NCBI GenBank assembly: GCA_003162255.1
Contig: PMMJ01000538.1
Location: 25,133-30,683, forward strand
DNA: 5,551 nt
Reading direction: 5' to 3'
Source: Acidobacteriaceae bacterium
GTDB taxonomy: Bacteria > Acidobacteriota > Terriglobia > Terriglobales > Acidobacteriaceae
Shown: positions 1-4,309 of the stretch, one piece after another
Layout of the letters: each line of letters opens with the position of its first letter
Numbering within the stretch: position 1 is the stretch's first letter
The notes under the pieces: model-generated
Databases searched by the model: none
Seen by the model: only the letters and a program-made list of their open reading frames with translations
Told to the model about the DNA's origin: nothing
Translations under genes and position numbers: made by a program

Positions 1-366
1 CACCGCTGCGAGCCTTACGTTTACGCCCAGATGATCGCCGGCCGCGACGCTCCCACGCATGGGGAAGCCAAGAACTCATGGCTCACCGGCACGGCCGCCT
101 GGAACTACTATGCCATCACGCAATGGATTCTTGGCATACGCACGTCTTACGACGGCCTGCTGATCGCGCCGGTCATCCCAAAGAGCTGGCGCGGCTTCAA
201 GGCCACCCGCAAATTCCGCGGCGTCACCTATGACATCGAAGTCGAGCGCGCGGGAGACGGCAACCATGTTTCTCTCGAAGTGAATGGCGCGCCTGTGCCG
301 GGCAACCTCGTGCCGCTGCCCCCGTCAGGCACTAAAACCATGGCCGTCAAAGCGACGTTGCGCTAA
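1..366 (+). CDS. GH94 cellobiose phosphorylase, C-terminal fragment (5' end outside window)
   Basis: This is the last 121 codons of a gene that begins before the window; the frame is open from base 1 and ends at TAA 364-366. GH94 enzymes cleave beta-linked disaccharides with phosphate in the cytoplasm; cellobiose phosphorylase gives alpha-glucose 1-phosphate plus glucose. The fragment carries the strongly conserved end of the catalytic (alpha/alpha)6 domain: YVYAQMIAG at visible residues 6-14, then GEAKNSWLTGTAAW at 21-34. The Thr-Gly of this block corresponds, as I recall the family structures, to phosphate-binding residues. DGLLIAPVIPKSW (51-63) and KFRGVTYDIEV follow and start the C-terminal beta-sandwich. 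The general-acid Asp lies upstream and is not visible. Family length is about 800 residues, so roughly 85% is missing. Family membership is near certain; cellobiose specificity is the best guess, and cellodextrin or another beta-glucoside is possible. It converges on the GH130 gene. Confidence 0.93.
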   Translation, partial: HRCEPYVYAQMIAGRDAPTHGEAKNSWLTGTAAWNYYAITQWILGIRTSYDGLLIAPVIPKSWRGFKATRKFRGVTYDIEVERAGDGNHVSLEVNGAPVPGNLVPLPPSGTKTMAVKATLR

Positions 367-384
367 GTTCCGGGGCGTGCACTA

Positions 385-428
385 TGCTCCGTGTGGGGAC
401 GGGCGCCCTCGCCCGTCCAAGACGAGCA
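385..428. repeat. Long GC-rich hairpin between convergent genes (REP-like repeat or bidirectional terminator)
   Basis: GGACGGGCG (397-405) and CGCCCGTCC (410-418) form a perfect 9-bp stem closed by the tetraloop CCCT. Outside it, TGCTC (385-389) pairs with GAGCA (424-428) across an asymmetric internal loop of 7 and 5 bases. The hairpin lies in the 83-bp gap between the stops of the convergent GH94 and GH130 genes, where a shared terminator is expected. Neither flank has a T-run, so it is not a textbook Rho-independent terminator. It could block 3'-exonuclease or act as a structural terminator. The loop-and-arm style also resembles dispersed intergenic palindromes of REP type, and similar GC hairpins seem familiar from Acidobacteriota intergenic regions, but that is memory, not a search. 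The hairpin itself is certain from sequence; its role is inferred. Confidence 0.7.
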
Positions 429-449
429 CAGCTCGGCAGCTGCCTGTGG

Positions 450-1691
450 TCACAGCAACTGTGGATTTGCTCTAGTCGACGCTTGCGGCCGTCCCGGAAG
501 TTTGCCATACGTCTTCAGCACGGCCAGATTCTTCCGGATCAGTGCATTCCGCTGTTCCACGCAGGCAAAGCTTCGCAGCGGATCTTTCGGCGTGTTCATC
601 GTGTAATCCAGCAACTTCTCCACCGTGCTCGTGGCCACGTTCAGCCGCGTGTCTGACGCCCCGTAGTAAATGTACACGTCCCCGCGCTTGGTCGCGATCC
701 AGCCATTGCTGAACGCCACGTTGGACACGTCCCCAATCCGCTCCTCGCCCTGCGGCGCCAGAAAATATCCCGCCGGCTGGTGCGTGATTACATACGGTCT
801 CGCCGGTTCGCTCAAGAATGTGTACAACACGTAGCGCAGCCCCGCAGCCGTATTCCGCACGCCGTGCGCCACGTGCAGCCAGCCTTTGGCGGTCTTAATC
901 GGCGCCGGACCCAGTCCGTTCTTCACTTCCTTTATAGTGTGGTACTCGCGATTATCGATGATGATTTCATTTTCGATATTCGCGCCTGCCATCGTGCTAC
1001 ACAGTCCCCAGCCGATGCCTCCGCCCTTCCCCGCTTGAATGAATTCATCCTGGGGCCGCGTATACAGCGCGTATTTTCCACCCACAAATTCCGGATGCAA
1101 CACTACATTCCTCTGCTGCGGTGATTTCGTCCGCAAATCCGGCAGCCGCTCCCAATTCTTCAAGTCCTTGGTTCGCGCAATCCCGCATTGTGCCACCGCC
1201 GCCGACGTATCCCACAGCGGCACTTTCGGATCCTTCCGCTCGGTGCAGAAGAGGCCGTAGATCCACCCATCCTCGTGCCGCACCACGCGAATGTCGTACA
1301 CGTTCGTGTCCGGATCGCTCGTCTCCGGCATCAGGATCGGGTAATCCCAGAAGCGAAACTTGTCCACTCCGTTCGGGCTTTCGGCCACCGCAAGAAACGA
1401 TTTACGGTCCGCTCCTTCGACTCGCGCAAACACCAGAAACTTCCCGTCGTGTTCCATCGCGCCGGCGTTGAACGTAGCGTTGACGCCCATCCGCTCCATC
1501 AGGTGAGGGTTATTCTTCGGGTCGAAATCATAGCGCCAGAACAGTGGAGTGTGCTCCGCCGTCAGCACAGGATTCACGTACCGGTCGTACACGCCGTTCC
1601 CACCCGTCGCTTTCACGTTCTTCCGCGCGATCAGCTTCTCGTGTTGCCGGAACAGCTCTTGCACTCTCTTCCTATAGTCGGACTCGCTCAT
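450..1691 (-). CDS. GH130 4-O-beta-D-mannosyl-D-glucose phosphorylase
   Basis: This 413-residue cytoplasmic enzyme has no signal peptide. The family reaction is phosphorolysis of mannosyl-beta-1,4-glucose to alpha-mannose 1-phosphate and glucose. The sequence follows GH130 subfamily 1 (Bacteroides fragilis MGP type, about 390 residues) along its full length: NPVLTAEHTPLFWRYDF near 40-56, RVEGADRKSFLAVAESPNG at 90-108, NVYDIR at 130-135, IARTKDLKNWERLPDL at 171-186, RNVVLHPEF at 194-202, YTRPQD at 210-215, GGGIGW at 223-228, and YYGASDTRLNVATST at 342-356. Asp133 in NVYD aligns with the proposed general acid (Asp131 in the B. fragilis enzyme, from memory). Start choice: ATG at 1691 has GGGAG at 1699-1703, 7 bases upstream, and gives the usual N-terminus. 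The stop is TGA at 450-452. It lies 51 bp downstream of the epimerase gene on the same strand, consistent with the epimerase supplying its substrate. A mannooligosaccharide phosphorylase role is less likely, given the subfamily 1 pattern. Confidence 0.93.
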   Translation of the reverse strand: MSESDYRKRVQELFRQHEKLIARKNVKATGGNGVYDRYVNPVLTAEHTPLFWRYDFDPKNNPHLMERMGVNATFNAGAMEHDGKFLVFARVEGADRKSFLAVAESPNGVDKFRFWDYPILMPETSDPDTNVYDIRVVRHEDGWIYGLFCTERKDPKVPLWDTSAAVAQCGIARTKDLKNWERLPDLRTKSPQQRNVVLHPEFVGGKYALYTRPQDEFIQAGKGGGIGWGLCSTMAGANIENEIIIDNREYHTIKEVKNGLGPAPIKTAKGWLHVAHGVRNTAAGLRYVLYTFLSEPARPYVITHQPAGYFLAPQGEERIGDVSNVAFSNGWIATKRGDVYIYYGASDTRLNVATSTVEKLLDYTMNTPKDPLRSFACVEQRNALIRKNLAVLKTYGKLPGRPQASTRANPQLL

Positions 1692-1698
1692 TGATCTT

Positions 1699-1703
1699 CT
1701 CCC
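1699..1703 (-). promoter_or_regulatory. Ribosome binding site of the GH130 gene
   Basis: On the minus strand GGGAG sits 7 bases before the ATG at 1691, within the 51-bp gap after the epimerase stop. It fixes the start of the GH130 gene. The gap shows no convincing separate promoter, so the gene is most simply the second member of the epimerase operon. Confidence 0.7.
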
Positions 1704-1742
1704 ACGTATCCGGTCACACTGTAGCAGCCCGATCTGCCTGCC

Positions 1743-2984
1743 TTAGACCTCGTGTTTCCCAGCCAACTTATCCAGCCGTTCCATCACTTCAAAACACATC
1801 CGGCTGTTGTGATACGGACACTTCCATGGATCCACTTTGTACATGTCGTTGCTCGGCGTTCCGTCGCGCGACACCAGCCAATACCACTCTCCGTGCTGGC
1901 GATCCACGATGTATTTCTCGATGAACTCCCAGCTCTTCTCCGATGCCCTCAGAAAATAATCCTTCCCTGAAATTTCGTAGGCGTTTCGGAATCCCACCAC
2001 TGCTTCCGCCTGCGGCCACCACTGCTTGTCCGTGTCGATGATTTCCTTCCCTCTGCCTTCGTAGAACAGGCCGCCATCCTTGTCCAACGCCTGTTCGTAC
2101 ACCGCCTTCGCCATGCTCACGGCCGCTGTCCGCGTTTCCTCCAGAATCGCCCGGTCGCCGAGTATTTCCGCAGCCTCGCAGATCAGCCAACTCCCCTCAA
2201 TATCGTGGCCACACGAAAACCGGTCTGAGCGGTCGTGCCATTCTTCGTCGAAAAACATTCGGAAATGGTGCGTCTCTGGATCAATGATCTGGTCCAGAAA
2301 AATCCGAAGCAGTTCCCGCAGGCGCTCCCGCAGCGTGTCGTCATTCCATATCCGCAGGAGATTCGCGTACGCTTCCAGCAAGTGCAGATGTGTGTTCATG
2401 GATTTCTTTTCGTCCATGTCCACTTCGCTCAACCGCTGCTCGCCTGCCAGTTTCCAGTCGCGCTCATAGGTCTCGAAGTATCCGCCGCTGTCTCCATCAT
2501 GGCTTAGGTCTTCAATCATCCGATGCAGCGCAACGGCCTTTTTCAACGGTTCTTTTTCGGAGCTCGCAGCCGCGTACTCCGCCAGCGCGTACACGGTAAA
2601 CGCCTGCCCGTAGATCCGCTTTTTTGTCTCCACTGGATTCCCCAGGTGGTCCACCATCCAGTACACACCGCCAAATTCCGCGTCCCAGAAAAACTGGCGC
2701 AGATACTCGTACGCCCGCCGCGCTGTCAGCAGGTACACCTCTTCCCCGTAGACCTTGTACGCCTTCGCAAATGTCCATAGGATGCGCGCGTTCAGGATCA
2801 GCCCCTTGTGCGCCAGCGGATCAATCGTCAGGTCATTCGCAATCTGCCCGCGAAACCCGCCGTACTCATCGTCCACCGCGTACTTCAGCCAGAACGGCAG
2901 AATGTCGCCGCGCAATTCAAGCTCGACCCGCTCCCGCAACTTTTCCACAGCCGCTCGTCCTTTCTGCCGCACCTCGTTACCCAT
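1743..2984 (-). CDS. Cellobiose/mannobiose 2-epimerase (AGE superfamily)
   Basis: The enzyme converts the reducing-end glucose of cellobiose to mannose, or the reducing-end mannose of beta-1,4-mannobiose to glucose (EC 5.1.3.11). It is cytoplasmic, with no signal peptide. At 413 residues it matches the family length (about 390-412) and the (alpha/alpha)6-barrel pattern. Visible landmarks are FWLKYAVDDEYGGF at 31-44, NAR at 65-67, RIYGQAFTVYAL at 123-134, MNTHLHLLEAYANLL at 196-210, SCGHDIEGSWLICEAAE at 257-273, WWPQAEAVVGF at 322-332, and KVDPWKCPYHNSRMCFEVMERL at 383-404. Arg67, a His of NTHLH (199 or 201), His260, Glu263 and His392 match the catalytic Arg/His/His/His set and Glu described for the Rhodothermus enzyme. 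Start choice: the frame stays open up to a TTG at 3065, but those 27 extra codons are unlike the family and overlap the likely promoter, so ATG 2984 is preferred despite a weak upstream AGG. Cys258 stands where I recall an aromatic residue. As first gene of an operon with GH130, mannobiose is the likely substrate. Confidence 0.93.
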   Translation of the reverse strand: MGNEVRQKGRAAVEKLRERVELELRGDILPFWLKYAVDDEYGGFRGQIANDLTIDPLAHKGLILNARILWTFAKAYKVYGEEVYLLTARRAYEYLRQFFWDAEFGGVYWMVDHLGNPVETKKRIYGQAFTVYALAEYAAASSEKEPLKKAVALHRMIEDLSHDGDSGGYFETYERDWKLAGEQRLSEVDMDEKKSMNTHLHLLEAYANLLRIWNDDTLRERLRELLRIFLDQIIDPETHHFRMFFDEEWHDRSDRFSCGHDIEGSWLICEAAEILGDRAILEETRTAAVSMAKAVYEQALDKDGGLFYEGRGKEIIDTDKQWWPQAEAVVGFRNAYEISGKDYFLRASEKSWEFIEKYIVDRQHGEWYWLVSRDGTPSNDMYKVDPWKCPYHNSRMCFEVMERLDKLAGKHEV

Positions 2985-3025
2985 CGGATCGTGCCTGCGT
3001 CGTCCTGACGGGAAGACATCGCTTC

Positions 3026-3035
3026 TCCGCGCGGA
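3026..3035. promoter_or_regulatory. CG-centred palindrome at the predicted epimerase transcription start (candidate LacI-family operator)
   Basis: TCCGCGCGGA is a perfect 10-bp palindrome with a central CG step, the symmetry expected of LacI-family operators. It overlaps the position where transcription should begin if the minus-strand -10 box at 3042-3047 is used, a standard place for repression. GC-rich palindromes of this length can arise by chance in such DNA, so this is a candidate only. Confidence 0.35.
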
Positions 3036-3041
3036 ATTTGG

Positions 3042-3071
3042 AGTATACGCCGCGCAAAACCCCAAAGTCAG
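3042..3071 (-). promoter_or_regulatory. Predicted promoter of the epimerase-GH130 operon
   Basis: Read on the minus strand, CTGACT (3066-3071; 4 of 6 to the sigma-70 -35 consensus) and TATACT (3042-3047; 5 of 6 to the -10 consensus) are separated by 18 bases. Transcription would start near 3035, leaving a leader of about 50 bases before the ATG at 2984. This is the best promoter match in the divergent region and argues against the longer TTG-initiated reading of the epimerase gene, which would place coding sequence over it. Prediction by eye only. Confidence 0.5.
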
Positions 3072-3077
3072 GCTAGA

Positions 3078-3087
3078 TAAACGTTAA
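3078..3087. promoter_or_regulatory. AACGTT-centred candidate operator in the divergent region
   Basis: TAAACGTTAA has a perfect AACGTT core (3080-3085) and one mismatched pair in ten bases. A/T-flanked ACGT centres are typical of LacI/PurR-type operators (the PurR consensus contains AAACGTTT). It lies just upstream of the predicted -35 of the epimerase promoter and upstream of lacI-type gene expression signals, so it could serve both divergent transcripts. The symmetry does not extend beyond ten bases, so confidence is limited. Confidence 0.4.
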
Positions 3088-3125
3088 CTGTAAAGGAAAA
3101 GCGTGCCCTTGCCGCCGGATCGCGC

Positions 3126-3131
3126 TAGAAT
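3126..3131 (+). promoter_or_regulatory. Possible -10 element of the LacI-family gene
   Basis: TAGAAT matches the -10 consensus at 5 of 6 positions and lies 43 bases before the regulator's ATG. No good -35 hexamer is found at 16-18 bases upstream; the nearest TTG-type hexamer (TTGCCG, 3109-3114) is only 11 bases away, too close. It may be a weak promoter or a chance match. Confidence 0.3.
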
Positions 3132-3174
3132 AACGGGTACTTCGCTCCGCCGGTCTTGAGCGAGGTTTGACGCC

Positions 3175-4221
3175 ATGAAAAAAGTTGCTAAGGCGCGCCG
3201 CTCCCCGAAGGCGCCTGCCGTTACTCTCAAATCGCTCGCTTTGCATCTCAACCTCGCGGCGGGAACTGTTTCCAGTGTTCTCAACAATTCGCCCGCCTCG
3301 CGCTCCATTCCCGAGCGCACTCGCACCCGCATCGTCAAAGCTGCCCGCGAGCTCAACTATAGCCCGAATTTCCTCGCCCGTTCTCTCCGCGTCCAGCGCA
3401 GCTACACCGTCGGCGTCATCGCCGAGGAAATCGGCGATTTCTATGGCGCTACCGTCATCGATGGGATTGAAACCTTCCTCCGTAAAAACAATTTCTTCTT
3501 CCTCACCGTCGCCCACCACCATGACTACGAACTCATGCGCTCTTATTCCCAATTGCTTCTCACTCGCGGCGTCGAAGGCATCATTACCATTGACACCTCC
3601 GTCGACCAGCGGCCCACGGTGCCTACCGTTGCCATCGGCGGCCATCACCACGCCCCCAACGTCACCAACGTCATCCTCGATCACCATCGCGCCGCGCGGC
3701 TAGTTCTTCAACATCTGAGCGACCTCGGCCACCGGCATATCGCTTTTTTCCGCGGACCTTCCCTCAGTTCGGACTCCGTCCCGCGCTGGAATGCCATTCA
3801 GGAAGTCGCTGCTGAAATGAACATCTCCATCCACCCGGAACTCGTCTTCCAACTCGAAAATGTCGAGAACACGCCCGAAATCGGCTACCTTCCCGCGAAA
3901 GCGCTGCTGGCCGCCAAGCGCCCGTTCACCGCTCTGTTCGCCTATAACGACACTTCCGCCTTGGGCGCTATGATCGTCTTCCACAAAGCTGGTCTCAAGG
4001 TTCCCGGCTGCGTTTCCGTCGTCGGCTTCGACGACATCGCCTTCTCCTCTTTCGCCATGCCTCCTCTGACCACCGTCCACCAACCCCTTCTCGAAATGGG
4101 CGCCGCCGCCGCACAAACCCTGCTCGATCGGATTGAGGATCGCGCTCCCTTTAATCCTGAAATCGCCCTTACCCCGGAACTCATCATCCGCGAGTCCACC
4201 GGCCCCGCTCGTACCCTCTGA
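3175..4221 (+). CDS. LacI-family transcriptional regulator
   Basis: This is a 348-residue DNA-binding repressor-type protein, the usual LacI/GalR length. The N-terminal helix-turn-helix covers about residues 16-37 (VTLKSLALHLNLAAGTVSSV), followed by LNNSPASRSIPERTRTRIVKAARELNYSPN and the hinge helix FLARSLR (66-72). The periplasmic-binding-protein-like sugar domain follows: TVGVIAEEIGDFYGATVIDGIE at 78-99, RGVEGIITI at 131-139, LSDLGHRHIAFFRGP at 181-195, AYNDTSALGAM at 256-266, and VSVVGFDDIAFSSFAMPPLTTVHQP at 280-304. A basic extension of about 15 residues precedes the HTH. Start: ATG 3175 with GAGG at 3162-3165, 9 bases upstream. It is divergent from the epimerase-GH130 operon, the classic position for a local regulator, and 88 bp before the GH30 gene. 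The effector is unknown; mannobiose, mannosyl-glucose or cellobiose are guesses from context. Its codon use differs from its neighbours: by hand count 22 of 37 Leu codons are CTC. Confidence 0.95.
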   Translation: MKKVAKARRSPKAPAVTLKSLALHLNLAAGTVSSVLNNSPASRSIPERTRTRIVKAARELNYSPNFLARSLRVQRSYTVGVIAEEIGDFYGATVIDGIETFLRKNNFFFLTVAHHHDYELMRSYSQLLLTRGVEGIITIDTSVDQRPTVPTVAIGGHHHAPNVTNVILDHHRAARLVLQHLSDLGHRHIAFFRGPSLSSDSVPRWNAIQEVAAEMNISIHPELVFQLENVENTPEIGYLPAKALLAAKRPFTALFAYNDTSALGAMIVFHKAGLKVPGCVSVVGFDDIAFSSFAMPPLTTVHQPLLEMGAAAAQTLLDRIEDRAPFNPEIALTPELIIRESTGPARTL

Positions 4222-4253
4222 AGGCGCTCGTACGTCGCAGGTTCAGTGGTAGA

Positions 4254-4264
4254 GTCACCGTGAC
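4254..4264. promoter_or_regulatory. Short inverted repeat upstream of the GH30 gene
   Basis: GTCAC and GTGAC flank a single C to form an 11-bp perfect inverted repeat, about 45 bases before the GH30 ATG in the 88-bp gap after the LacI-family gene. Its odd-length centre differs from the CG-centred LacI style, so if it is an operator it may serve another regulator. Chance occurrence is quite possible. No clear sigma-70 promoter pair is seen in this gap, so the GH30 gene may be read from the regulator's transcript. Confidence 0.25.
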
Positions 4265-4297
4265 AGTAATCTTCTGCGATGGCACGATGACGGAAGG

Positions 4298-4303
4298 AAG
4301 GAG
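4298..4303 (+). promoter_or_regulatory. Strong ribosome binding site of the GH30 gene
   Basis: AAGGAG lies 6 bases before ATG 4310, inside a purine-rich run. A second in-frame ATG at 4316 would be 12 bases away, so the site favours 4310 as the start. Confidence 0.8.
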
Positions 4304-4309
4304 AATACG

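Noticed and set aside
384..656. Small + strand frames starting in the convergent gap
   Set aside because: They begin in the GC hairpin and continue antisense through the 3' end of the GH130 gene; the peptides carry the typical artefact composition of palindromic repeats.
1188..1694. 168-codon open frame on the + strand opposite the GH130 gene
   Set aside because: It lies wholly antisense to a well-conserved enzyme, is rich in Arg/His/Val from reversed codons, and has no recognisable domain.
450..2984. Epimerase and GH130 genes both exactly 1242 bp, suggesting duplication
   Set aside because: The proteins belong to unrelated folds (alpha/alpha barrel and five-bladed beta-propeller) with no shared motifs; the equal length is coincidence.
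3073..3687. 204-codon open frame on the minus strand across the LacI-family gene
   Set aside because: It is a shadow of the regulator's codon pattern; its Asp/Gly/Glu-rich composition is what antisense of C-ending codons gives, and it would run through the divergent promoter region.
3185..3703. 172-codon +1-frame reading inside the LacI-family gene
   Set aside because: Ser/Pro/Thr-rich low-complexity product caused by the codon bias of the real gene; no ribosome binding site or family similarity.
4240..4309. tRNA-like D-arm string (GTTCAGTGGTAGAG) after the LacI-family gene
   Set aside because: It resembles the D-arm of a bacterial tRNA, but no acceptor stem, anticodon stem or T-arm (GGTTCGA-type) can be placed at the right distances, and the D stem would need two wobble pairs.
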